Of a stretch of DNA of 64,000 bases, positions 1 through 11,226 are shown in pieces; position 1 is the first letter of the stretch; the number at the start of each line of letters is the position of its first letter. Made by a program: the position numbers and the translations under genes. The DNA lies in NCBI RefSeq assembly GCF_035083965.1, contig NC_089740.1, positions 10,290,596-10,354,595 on the forward strand, written 5' to 3'. This DNA comes from Branchiostoma lanceolatum (lineage: Eukaryota; Chordata; Leptocardii; Amphioxiformes; Branchiostomatidae). Under the pieces are notes generated by a model that was given only the letters and a program-made list of their open reading frames with translations, did no database searches and was not told where the DNA came from.

Positions 1-403
1 TTAAATAATAGATTAAAATACAAATACTATAACAACCTTTTTGTAACCTTTAAAAGAACTGAAACAAAGACATAGCAATTCCGGATACAAATTTATTCTA
101 CACCAAAGAGTCAGCATACAGTGTCTCCAACGTGCATAGCATATGTGAACACAGACACACACAAAAATAAAAGTTGCAAATCTTACACCAATACAAACAG
201 ACACACGGAAAGCAATACCCCAGTTTTCACGGAGGTAGATATTTAAAGTGATCCTGCATGATGTGAGTGTTGTTTCTCGAGTCTTTACTTATCTCTGTTA
301 ACATACAAGGTTAGCGATTTAAGAATTCCTAGAATGCTAATATTCTACGTGCCAATTTCTAACAAAGAAAGGTTAGTACTAATCAATAATCAATTTCAAC
401 ATC

Positions 404-480
404 ACACACAAAACACACACGCACACACACACACAAACTCGCACACACGCACGCACACACATGCACACACTCATCACACA
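404..480. repeat. CA-rich microsatellite
   Basis: Imperfect (CA)n/(GCACAC)n run. A shorter and rearranged version is at about 16511-16575 in copy 2. Confidence 0.85.
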
Positions 481-869
481 AAACAGTCACGAATGAATGT
501 GCTTCTTAAGATTGTAAGTTTTTTAAATGCATAATCTCATTTACTAAATCTGCTGCTGATTATATGCTTATCTGAACCTTGATTTCATCATCTATGCATC
601 TCTGTTTAAACGTAAACTTTCATATCTGCCATTGTCTTAATTCCAATCTACATTCCATTGTTATTAGCTAAGTCATTGCTAGCTGGTTAGTGTAAACAAG
701 CCAGAACGTTCAGTAAATCTTGACAAGACTCCGCTATGCTGTCACCATTACTATTCATAGATGTAGGAAAAGACCATGTCTTGTTGTAAAAGAATCAACA
801 AGAATCCGAATACAACACTTTGAGCTAGCAGTTATGTAGCTCATGTCTTACAGACTTGCAAACAAGAAC

Positions 870-2051
870 AAGAGTCTTAGGACCCAAAATCTCCATGAAA
901 CTTTTTTTGTATTAAACCAGTTCCCCCCATTCTATATCGCTCAATGGTATGACCCCCGGCCACCTGCAGCTGTCAGGGGCTCAGGTTCCACAGTGACCCA
1001 CTTTCGCTATCAACAGCTGTTAGAAGTGCCACAATGGCCAACACTGCAGATATAGATTTTCCCATTACTTAGGCAAATTAAGTCCAATTTGCATAATTTG
1101 CACTTCATTGTATACATCCCTCTCTAAGCTACCTGCCAAGTAAATAACATGAAAATCTGTCGCTCCTTTCTTCAGTTATTCTCCTTTGAAAATATTTACA
1201 AACACGCCATTGCAGTTCCAGTGACACATACCAGGGGGCCCAAAATCGACCTTGACCTTTCTCCTCCCAGCACCTACCCACATACCAAATATCATTTCAA
1301 TCCATCCACACGTTCTTCAGTTATGCTGATTTTAAGCTTCCGGTGACACATACATACAAACACGGTGACACAAACTTACACACACGCGCACACACACACA
1401 AACACAATAACTTCGCATGATTTGAACTTCAGTGTGTACATCTCCATCCAACCTACCAACGTACCAAATAACATGAAAATCTGTTGTTCCTCTCTTCAGT
1501 TAAACCCCTTTAGAACATTTTTACAAATAGGCCATTGCAGTTCCAGGGACACAAACCAGGGGGCCCAAAATCGACCATGACCATTCTCCTCCCAGCGCAT
1601 ACCCACATACCAAATATCACTACAATCCATCTACACGTTCTACAGTTATGCTGACTTTAAGCATACGACGACACCCATGCAAACGATTTACCTCCTTACT
1701 TATGCAAATTCGGTCTCATCTGCATAGTTTGCACTTAAGTGTGTACAACTTGGTCTAACCTACCTGTGTACCAAAGAACATGACGATCTGTCCATCCACT
1801 CTTCAGTTCTTCTACATTTAAGATTTTATCAAATACGCCATTGCAGTTCCAGTCACACATGCTAGGAGGCCCAAAATCGACCTTGACCTTCCTCCACCTA
1901 ACACCCACCCACATACCAAAAATCATTTCAATCCATGTACAGGTTTTACAGTTATGGTGACTTTAAGCGACCGGTGACACAAACATACACACAAACACCA
2001 AACGCAAGCAAAACAGTACTCCATGAAAAAGCCTTTTTTCATGGAGATAAC
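870..2051. repeat. Copy-1-specific block with three diverged ~290 bp units
   Basis: In copy 2 the sequence runs straight from 'aacaag' to 'aactaaatg' (about 16971-16980); here the same join is interrupted by this block, with AAC as microhomology. Inside are three related units (about 1061-1350, 1410-1690, 1691-1990). Each has 'ttgcataatttgcactt'-like DNA, then 'ggggcccaaaatcgacc', then 'cataccaaatatca'. Related dispersed sequence occurs at about 9830-10310, 24820-25300, 52430-53860 and 63290-63450. Whether copy 1 gained it or copy 2 lost it is not decidable here. Confidence 0.75.
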
Positions 2052-2145
2052 TAAATGTATGTGAACGTTTTCAGTTTCAATTTCAGAGAACGAGTGCCAT
2101 GCGTTTGGACCTTAATGAAAACTGATGATGATGAGAACTGCACAG

Positions 2146-5100
2146 TTAGATGCTGATGGCGTTAGGGATCTGACGAGGGTCCAGGTAGTCGTACGGCTTG
2201 AAACGCTGAGTGGAGTTTTCAGTCACGATGCCCACTGCGATGTTGTCCAAGTCTTGCTTGAATCTATTGAGGTGAGGAAAAATCCTAAGTCATTCAAATC
2301 GTATCATTTTCAAGCAGTTAAATGATTGCAAAGTCATAACACCACGTGGTACACAGAAATAGCAGTGGGGATTTGACATGAGTTTTACTTACGTATGACC
2401 AAGTCTTTCCGCCTTTTCTCCTTGGAGGTACTTGACCTCAAAGTCCCCAAGACGCTGTGTGGCTCGCTCACTAAGGACCCCCGTCAGCAGGTTGATCTTC
2501 ACAGTTTGGAACTTTCCAGGGAGTGCGTTCAGGACGTCTTGTTCCGTTAGAGGCTCCTACACAACAAGAAGAGAACTATAACTGTTATCCTCGCAAAAAA
2601 AATGTTTTCAATGCTGCTTGTGGGTCTGTGGGTGGCAGCATACTAATGAATTTTGAATATATCGATGGAGCTGTGTGATATTTAGTATGTGGATAGGTGT
2701 GAGCCAAATAAAAAGACCCCCTAGTGGCCTTTTATGTCTCAATTACAGCCGAACATCAATTAAGGCTGATGGGGCACACGTTTTCACCTTACTTGCTTCC
2801 ACATGAGAAGATACAAAACAATATTTCTTTCTTTCCTTTCTTGTTGTTCCTATCGTCATCTCTATGGATACAATCAACTTCTATTAAAACAACTTTGAAA
2901 ACCCATCTTGACCGGCTGGTGTAAAAGTAAAAGGGAACATACCTTTATCCTCAAGAAAAGTAAGGTCTGAATTCAAAATAGGGAAGGGGATGTTCCCAAA
3001 CAGTTTCTCCTATTGAGTCAGTTATTCCTCACTCTCAGTGAGGCAGGACTATCTCAACCATGGTATTTCTAACATCGGGAGAAGTGACGCTGTTCCCGTC
3101 TTATTCAGATTATAACCTGTAACCTTCGGGTCTTGTTAGAAGATGACCATTCAACGATGGCAAAATATATTGCCAAACCTTAGTACTCGGAGGTAGTCCT
3201 TCCAGCATGAGTGGCATGTTGGGTACGAATCCATACTGGTCGTACTGCATGAAGTTGACGGCTGCGTGCTGCACACTGGCGGTGAAGATGATGGAGGTGA
3301 GGATCTGGATCAGATCTTTCACGTCGGACAGTTTTCCGTCCCCGGGAACCCCCTGTGTGTGTGAATAAGATTCGACGGAAGTTCAATAAAGGGTTCCCCT
3401 GACCAACTTCCGGTTAGTGTAGGAGGCTGGAAGAAAAATGTCCAGACTGTGCAGGATGTACAAAAAATGAACTGGTTGACGTACCAACTACTAAGTATTT
3501 GATACCAGTCCAGAAAACAACAAGATATAGTCATGCCTACAAGTTTTAGAGTTATCAATGAAGGATTGAGGTGTTCAAGAAGTCGATTTTTCCCTCCTAG
3601 CAACAGTAACGAAGATGATGATGATGAGAATTGTCACGGAGAGTGTCGCCACCAAATGTAAAAGGGGCAGTCTCATTAGATAGCTTCAAACAACGCTTGC
3701 AGCTAGATGTGCCAAAGTTAGGTGTGACAGGTCGTTCATTGTAAGACAACCAACTGCTAACGTGCCGCGTTCCTGCGAAGCTGATGTGTTACGCGGCTTT
3801 AGACAGCATAACAGCCATTCGGTGTAAGTTACGTCGAAGGGCTGTTATGCTGTCTACTTTCAAAACAGATACAGATACAGAGGTCTTTTAAATACAATGT
3901 GTCTGAGGTTATTCCATCACTTACCTGGATTCCACTCTCCACAAGAGTCTTCGCAAACTTCTGAATTTCATGATCTTCGACAAGTTTGGGGGAGTTGCCT
4001 TTCTCTGTAATAGACATGGATTGTATAATATTATCTTTTAATGTATGGTATGTTTATATGTATGCTGAATGCTAGTTTAACTCTTTAAACTGGATGTCAG
4101 CCTAGTTAGCTTTCATCCGCTCCTCATGAATCTCTTCCACGTTATCCTGCTAACCATCCTACGGGCCATAGTTATCTATTGCTTAGGTCCCAATTGCGCC
4201 GGTGCCCGTCGGGGGTGTAGTCTCGGCCGGGCCCTGAAGCCACAAATTTTCTCACTATGGACTGCCGGGACTGCTCGCACGATTAGCTCACGGCGTCTAT
4301 TTGTTACCGGGTTACGCGTTCGATTTCAGTCTGAGTTAGATTGATTCGGGATCCCGACCGGGCCAAAAAATAGCCCGCCAACCACAGGGTGTCCGACGGG
4401 GCCACGTAGGGGTCACGAAAGTGCAAAAAAAGGAGCCCATGAACTACCCAGCGGGCCCCTCTTTCTAAGTGAGACCGAAGCATTATGGGAGTTTTCTCTG
4501 CAGCATTGTTAAAATGTGCATGGTATCAAATCAGTTCAAAGTGTATGTCTGGTAAATTTGTTAATCTTACAAATACTTTCGAGCCATCACTGTTCTAAAC
4601 ACTTACCATCAGCAGGATAGAAGTAGTCCACAACATAGGTGACATACTTCTTGATAGCCTCATAGGCGGGCAGGGCATCGTCACGATAGTAGTACTTAGG
4701 CAGATCATCCGCGTTGTCAACCTACCATTAAAATACGGTAATTTTAACCAATTTGTGTTTTAGGAGACATAAGTACATAAAAGAAGCACAATCCTTATTT
4801 CTCCAGGTTTACCGACGAAAAGACAATTACGTTTCTCCTAATACCACATACAGAACCACGCATTACAGCAAAAGTCTTTCCCAAAAAGGGTGAAACCCAC
4901 ATGAGTACGGAGACCTCATACATCCACGAAATATTTAGAACCTTTGCTTTGTATATCTCTTGTTATTGTCTCATTGATTATGCAAACGAGACTGTAGTTA
5001 GCATAATCTAATTCAGATGATGGTCTTCCCTGCCACAATTGTGTGTACAAGTCCTTTCATTCGGCAGAATTCATGTTTGCGTTCATCAAATGACTTGCAC

Positions 5101-8100
5101 ATTTAAATGAGTGATGTATACCTTTAACTAACTTGCACATGTCAAAAGTATGTAATTCCCACCATTTACTGCCAAGGAAATATGGCACTTTCGCATCAAT
5201 TATGCAAAATAGGATCTTATTTGCATAATTACACACGTTACATGTATCAAAGTTTATTTCCATAATTTTCATGCAGGTAGCATCTTTACATTTAGAACAT
5301 TGAAATTAGAGTTTCTCCATACCCCATGTCATTGCCTTTCATTAACTGTATCTATCATGCTATTAGCAATTACCCTTCACACAAGAATCTGTAATGGTTT
5401 ATTGATCAGAAATTACCCGTGCAATTGCAGCCAATGCTGAATTGCTGCAGGGTTTACAATCACATAATACATGTGGAACTGTCGCAAGGGTCTGGGCGGC
5501 TGCCATTCGGCGCCACCAGGTGACCTCAATACGACCTTCCCCAACCGAAGTCAGGTACCCATTCACACCTGGGTAGAGTGAGGAAAGTCGTGTAAAGTGC
5601 CTTTCCCAAGGGCACAACATCGGTATCGGTGTCGGTATTGGGGCATACCAGAGGTTTCGAACCCGGGACCTCTCGATTCTGGGGGAAACACCCTACCGAT
5701 TGCGCCACACGATGCCACGAATAACCGTGTACATGGAGCAAATACTGTAGTACTTACTCCGCGGTATTTCAGGTCTTCTGGTAGGGTACCCTCCCTATCG
5801 AGACGCCAAGTCTTCACCCTGTTTCAGTGGAAAACACAAACTAGTACATAAACCTTCGGAAACAAGGAAAGTTAGATTAGTCGTAAAATGAATACATAAC
5901 CACCAGTATTCATAAAAAAACACTTCGCCTCACCTGTCCCTCATAAGCTTAAAGCTTCCCTCGACTCCAATCTGCGTGGTATTATCCAGACCGCCATTGG
6001 GGGAGATCAACGTGTTCAGTGCAAGACTGTGGGAGCAAGCGTTCAAAATGGAACATTGTTAGATATCTTCTTGCACACGTGGTGATTCGACCTAGCTCGA
6101 AGCTTTCGGGCTTCTGCTTACAAAGGCAATCAGATCAGACAAGCTCTTCTAGTCCGATTGACTGTTGATACTATTGCAGCACGAAATATGTATGGCAACG
6201 CTGGATTGTGTGTATTTAGAATCACAGAAACAAAGACATGCTGCGCAGACAGAAGCGTCGGCTAGGTACATGTATGATAATTACTCGGTTGTCTACAAAG
6301 AACTCTGTTATCGATATCCCTGACAGTGACATTGTAAATCGCTAAAGGCAAGATTGTGGACTCACTTGTTGATGGCGAGCATGTAGATGAAATGCGGCTC
6401 CAGAAAACGATGAATCGGGTGTGAGATGGACAGGTTCTGCTTGGCGGCAAGGTTGCATACCTCCACAAGGAGATGCGTGAAACCTGGAACGGGGCAAAAT
6501 AGAACCGATCTCGACATTCCGTAAAACTAATACCAGCACAGAATAAAACAAGGAACCGTCATATCTACAAGTACCAATGGTTCGATTAAAGTGATCAATT
6601 GTTTTCCACCAACTATCGTAGAGTAAAACTCTTTGGCACAAAATACAATATGACCATCCTCAATAGATAGCTTTAAACAATGAGTTAGATGTGAATATGG
6701 TCATGTGTACTTGCGAAGCTGGTGTGTTACGCCAAGGGTGGTTATACCAAGGCCTTGGTACAGATATACACTTGCAGATATGATACAAAAACAATGTATT
6801 GCTTTCCTCTGTCTGACAATAAGCATTGAGTATCGTGTTGTGTTGTAAAATCCTACGACTCACCAAGTTGTTGAATCTATTTACGTGTTTTGACAGACGT
6901 AAGTAGTTTCATCAGGTTTGTAAATCACTGGATGACAGAGTTCTTTGTTCAAACCCAATGAGTAATCACCTAGCTAACGTTTCGCTGATCGTCTGTCCCC
7001 TTCTTCAGGGCAATACTAACTGTTCCTACTTCAAACTGCAGGGGCAGGTTTCGCTGCTGCAGTGTAAAGAATGTGGTCCTAAACGAGACTCAAGTGTCAA
7101 TCCCCTTTCACCACAGTTCATGACTGGAGTAGTGCTTTAACATATCTGTCCCAACATGTTCACAATCTCTTTTCTTGTTTTTATCTAGCTTTAATCTTCA
7201 GTGGTAGGGTTAGTATATACGATGACATAACTAATTAGATTGAATTATTAGTTGATAAAACGTACCAAGGTGAGGGATGGCCTCGTGATAGCTCGCATCT
7301 GCGCAGTTGAACCACATCTTGGCCAAGAGCCAGGTGTGGGGCGAGTCAGTCGGTAGGAACACCTACAAATGGATTAATGGTACATGAAACAGTTGCATTT
7401 CCAAACCGATGCCTCGCCTGGTACTAGTATCTGATGGGCTGTGCTCCCAGCGGTTGCCGGTAGTTTTTCTTTTTCGGGGGAGGGGGGTCGGATGGACAGA
7501 GGATATTGTGAATAGCACTTGAAACCAGCCTAGGTCCCGGCGACCCCTACGTGACGTGAAGGAAAATGTACATTGTAACTGTGAAAGCAGCCCCACTCCT
7601 CCACCCCCAGCCCCCAATGAGGCTTCAGAGTTCGACCGGATCCAAGATACTCCAACAGATCCTTCATGGAACTTTGGCTGAGGAATACACTGATTCGGAC
7701 TAGGCGGATCCGAAATTCCAAAACAATTCATCAATAGCTAGTCGGCTGTCGCTGTTAAACCACAAACAAATATACATAGATTAAAACACAATATCAAACC
7801 AAAGATATGCGCAGCAACAAATAAATGCTACCGAAAGTTTAGCCATCTTGGCCAAAAGCTGACACTCACCGGGTGCTGCTCGCCCTCTTTGTTAGGGTAC
7901 AGTTGGATGGCCACAGGCACGAGGTCCTTCTTCCCATTGACGAAGAACAGGGCGTATGGAGCACACATCTATTCCAGACACATGCATGTTTTCAATTCAA
8001 TGCTTGGTACAGAAATCACTAATTTTAAACGATAGAAATGTCCTAACTCGACTCAGCTATAAATGAGATACTAGCTTTGCTCATTGATGTAAAGCCTCAT

Positions 8101-11100
8101 GCTTAAGAAGAACCACATCTCTAAACTCATTACACCGATAAGAGATAGGGGTCTGATCGTCGTCAAACACATCATTATGGTCTTACGTTGTTTGTAATTA
8201 ACATAGCTACAAAACCGGTGGTTTACGCCTTGAGGCGGTTTACCTGTTATTGATTAATATATTGTGCGAACAAACGAACAACAAATAATAGAGTTCTCAC
8301 GTGTCTGGGTGCCGTGAGGTTGGCCATGGAGGTGATCCCCATGATGGTATGATCCACGTAGTACAGACGCTTCTCCTTGATGGCTTGATCCAGCGTCAGT
8401 CCGTGCAGGAGAGGCTGAACCATTTCAGCCGTCACTCCAAACCTGACAATGATCCATAAATATAGCTTCATTAGGTTCGTAATTCAATGGTGAACAAAGT
8501 ACCTTATACACAACCATTAGATGTCTACCTAGCCAACGTTTCGCTAGTCCTTTCAGTACGTACGTATACCTTCCTCGTTTCAATGATTGCTGATTCTATA
8601 GCTACTTCCCACTGCTAGGTACGTTTATGACCACATCCTTCCCACTGCCGCGCCATCAGGCTAGCAGTGGGAGGTAGAGTCAGTATGGCCCTGAGGAAGG
8701 TAGTAGAAGTACAAGGACCGCTGAAATGTTTGCCATGGTTGTATCACCTACCAAATGATTATAGAATCGAAATCACGTTTTCTCAAAATATTTCAATGTG
8801 ACTCACACGAAGAGAAGACTAACTACAATGTCATAAATGTTCATCTTTCATCCATTGCCCTGACTTCTTCCGTCCCAGTTCAACTTACCCTTTCGGAATC
8901 CCCGTGCACAGACGGATGGATGTCGGGTTGACTCCCGTCAGGCGCTGCGAACCGAAGTTCTCGTCGGTCTTCCAATGAGTTTTCCCCTATTGACGAACGA
9001 ATAAACAAAAAAAACGCATATAAATAAGAAATTTAGTGACAAGAAAAAATGATAACATCTACAACGAATACAGCCGTCATCTTCTCATGCCGAGCCCGTC
9101 GCTTATGTATATCAAGTAACTACCCTGACGCACCGGCCTGCGACCCGTCCTGCTCGCTGCGTTAGCAACGTGACTCCCTCCAGTCCCAAAACAGGAATGT
9201 TTCATTGCCTGATGGCAGATTAAGGCTAACGAAGAGAGAAGGACGGGGCGCAGGAACGTTGCTGGATTATACACAAGCGGTCGGTCTGGTATAACAGGAT
9301 GACAGCTATTCATGTCGTTCAGTTTCTCACCTTTGGCACTTTCCCTGATGGAAACACTTGGTCCATGCTGTCAAAAGATTCCCATCGGCCGTCTCTACCG
9401 ACGAGATTTTTAATGATGATGTCCAAGTTCTTCATGCCGAGTATAGCAGCCGTCTGAACCATGGCATCCTGTAAATATTTTTTTAAGAAATAAAGGGATT
9501 TATGTTATTAGTAGCGATACCAACAGCAAGCTGTGTATGAACAACCGGTAAATTGAAATTCACAAGCCACGTTGTTTCCTGTTGCTAAATGAACGATGAG
9601 TCGAACTGAATGAACGGCACAGCTTGTATATATAGCGTGCTTGAAGTGATAAATACCGTTTGTTGTTTTGAAAACTTCGCCTCGGTAGGTAGCTTCCTCA
9701 GCTGTATGAGAGAGACAAAAAGGGAGGGGAAATCTATTAAAGACACAAGTCATCTTACTCATAACAGGAATTTTGATAACTGGGCAAAGGCGTTGGTGAA
9801 AATTATCATATGATACCAAATACAATTTTACATGTATTACAGTTTTTTTCAAATGTATCTCTTGTCCCGTACATGCTACGGTCTTGACATTTGGGTGGCA
9901 TATAGGGTTTGATGTCAGGACAAAGTGAGGGCAGATTTGGGCCCCCTGCCGTAGCCAGAAGTGTCGCCTAGCAGAAGCGTCGGCACATGACGACACTTCT
10001 GGATATCCAAAATGCGCTCCTTCCGGTGCGGCCTAACATTTAATTTTGGAACTGCAATGGTGTTTTTGTCTAAATATTCCAAAGAAGATAACTGAAGAAA
10101 GGAAATACGAATTCCTATCATTTTAGGCATGCAGGTAGCAATGTTCACAAGTAGATACATATTATGTAAATAACGACTTAATTTGCATAATTTATGAGGA
10201 ACCAGTATAATTCTATTCTTTTCCATAACTGGACTTCAGTAAATGTAACACATGTAATTTATGGCAGGTAGAACATGAACAGATACCAAACATGCAAATG
10301 GCGAACTGATTTGCCGATCAATCATACCATGGGATAGAGGCCTTCCTTGGGGTAGAAGGATGCGTACCGCTCTTGCATTCCTTTGAGCTCATCCTGCCTC
10401 TGGTCGGCATGCTCTTCATCCTGGGGGAGGCAGCATCCCCCTGGAATCAGCCACACAGAGGTACCTGCGAGCAGAAGTCGGACAGAACTCGGGTCTCGGT
10501 AAAAAGTGTCGGCATATGCTGATGGACATTGTTTTTGCTTGAGGTCAAACCAATAGGCATGGTCTGCTCTGCATGTTACTCAGCACGGGAAAAACTACAG
10601 ATAAAAGTTGTTACGGACTATTTGTGTACTGCATGCGTTTTGTGTTATGCTGAATTAATGCAGAAGATATGGTTTGACACGGACCTGCTTCAATCCACCG
10701 AGTCACGGGGAAGTAGTACGTCGGGCCGTTGGTTTTTGGTTCAAGCTGGACGGAGAGTGAGTCGCAGAACCAGTGGTCATCTTGGCGGCTCGTGTCCCGC
10801 CACAACTTGAGCTTTCGAATAGCGGGAGACACCTTAACATCCTTCAAAGTGTACCTGTAACGTATTTTCTAGAGTTCGCAAATCGTTGTATATACGTATA
10901 TACATAAGTTTATTTAAATACCTAACTTTTGGGACAACCGCATTGTAAGACCTATCTAATAGTATTTATATGTGTAATTACTTTACATTTGGGACCGCAT
11001 TCGTTAGCAGTGACATCTATTTGTACTACTATTTTACTTCTTACTTTCCCTCTTTCCCTTTTTCATGGTCATCTTTCCACCACACGTCGAGTTTTAAATC

Positions 11101-11223
11101 TCCAGACTCATTCCCATCTACGTCAACAAGGGTGATGTAGACATTCCCGTCGGTCCCTGCGCCCTTGTAGGCCCCCGTCTTGGTTTTGACGAGGACGTCC
11201 AGGCCTTTCGGTTGTCCAGCCAT
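2146..11223 (-). CDS. Lipoxygenase 1 (PLAT-LOX), 16 coding exons, 660 aa
   Basis: Predicted animal lipoxygenase that inserts O2 into polyunsaturated fatty acids to make hydroperoxides. Coding exons in order: 11045-11223, 10685-10854, 10328-10464, 9331-9468, 8889-8986, 8301-8442, 7870-7968, 7266-7362, 6366-6483, 5934-6026, 5758-5818, 4607-4721, 3925-4004, 3179-3352, 2393-2556, 2146-2263. All junctions are GT..AG and keep one frame. Residues 1 to about 120 are the PLAT (C2-like) domain that binds membrane and Ca2+ in this family; the rest is the catalytic domain. Expected iron ligands are present: His352 and His357 (IPHLGFTH), His538 and Asn542 (QHAAVNF), C-terminal Ile660. WLLAKMW (332-338) is the family motif. 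Ala395 sits at the Coffa stereocontrol position, predicting S-specific oxygenation. Start is MAGQPKG; an AG acceptor lies 3 bases upstream, implying a separate 5' UTR exon (see 14199). Positional specificity is not predicted. Confidence 0.92.
3600..3860. repeat. Dispersed repeat in LOX1 intron 13
   Basis: Contains 'ttcctgcgaagctgatgtgttacgc' type sequence and ends in a (GATACA)n tail at about 3866-3880. Relatives are at about 6660-6790 and 43620-43760, and the tandem-duplicate copy at 18525-18800. It looks like a short interspersed element with a simple-repeat tail. The family is not recognised. Confidence 0.55.
4186..4470. repeat. GC-rich dispersed repeat in LOX1 intron 12
   Basis: Carries 'ttagctcacggcgtctattt', 'gttaccgggtt' and a 'gggccaaaaaatagcccg' segment. 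The duplicate copy is at 19105-19395, and a diverged inverted copy lies at about 40450-40700 upstream of CYP-A. No coding potential is visible. It is probably a non-autonomous mobile element. Confidence 0.6.
5460..5716 (-). mobile_element. tRNA-derived SINE in LOX1 intron 11
   Basis: Read on the minus strand from 5716, it starts with a tRNA-like head: an A-box-like TGGCGCAATCGG (5696-5707), a B-box-like GGTTCGAAACC (5653-5663), and a partial acceptor stem (GGCAT / ATGCC). It continues into 'TTGTGCCCTTGGGAAAGGCA' and a body ending near 5460. The duplicate is at 20460-20695. Diverged relatives occur in ADAM10 introns at about 58040-58205 and 63080-63215. The head is too degraded to be a working tRNA gene. 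Confidence 0.7.
6650..7130. repeat. Dispersed repeats in LOX1 intron 8
   Basis: 6660-6790 is related to the 3600-3860 family. 6890-7130 contains 'ctagctaacgtttcgctga' followed by 'ccccttcttcaggg', an arrangement seen again in modified form at 8510-8740 in intron 5. Both are mirrored in copy 2 (about 21640-22110). No ORF of interest. Confidence 0.5.
8480..8760. repeat. Dispersed repeat with internal inverted segments, LOX1 intron 5
   Basis: Contains 'ccaacgtttcgctagtcctt' and, further on, 'ctagcagtgggaggtagag' and 'ctgaggaaggtagtagaag' with partial inverted symmetry. The duplicate is at about 23470-23750. Probably a MITE-like remnant. Confidence 0.45.
9830..10310. repeat. AT-rich dispersed repeat, LOX1 intron 3
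   Basis: Inverted relative of the units in 870-2051: it carries 'gggccccctgccgtagcc', 'tggaactgcaatgg' and 'taatttgcataatt'. The duplicate is at about 24820-25300. The long reading frame through this intron (minus strand, to 9508) is shared by both copies only because the whole intron was duplicated. Confidence 0.55.
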
Positions 11224-11226
11224 TGC

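Larger units (their letters stand above)
1..2145 (-). other. LOX1 3' UTR and 3' flank
   Basis: No gene is seen after the LOX1 stop codon. The only AATAAA I found on the minus strand is at 92-97, and the equivalent signal after LOX2 is at 16205-16210. If used, the LOX1 3' UTR would be about 2 kb, of which 1.18 kb is the copy-specific repeat block 870-2051. A CA-rich microsatellite lies at about 404-480. Poly(A) usage is inferred from the hexamer alone. Confidence 0.5.

Noticed and set aside
5640-5716. Possible tRNA gene
   Set aside because: A- and B-box-like motifs are present but the acceptor stem pairs over only about five bases and the sequence continues into a SINE body; dispersed relatives confirm a SINE.
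6964-7015. CTGAAGA...GAAACG as a second hammerhead candidate
   Set aside because: The would-be stem II between CTGAAGA and GAAA does not pair, so the core cannot form.
7363-7734. 123-codon minus-strand open frame in LOX1 intron 7 (copy at 22381)
   Set aside because: Intronic, low-complexity in part (glycine-rich stretch from a G-rich repeat), and conserved only by duplication.
9508-9996. 162-codon minus-strand open frame, repeated at 24497-24985
   Set aside because: Falls inside LOX intron 3 and its conservation is explained by the 15 kb duplication; it carries repeat-derived sequence and no domain.
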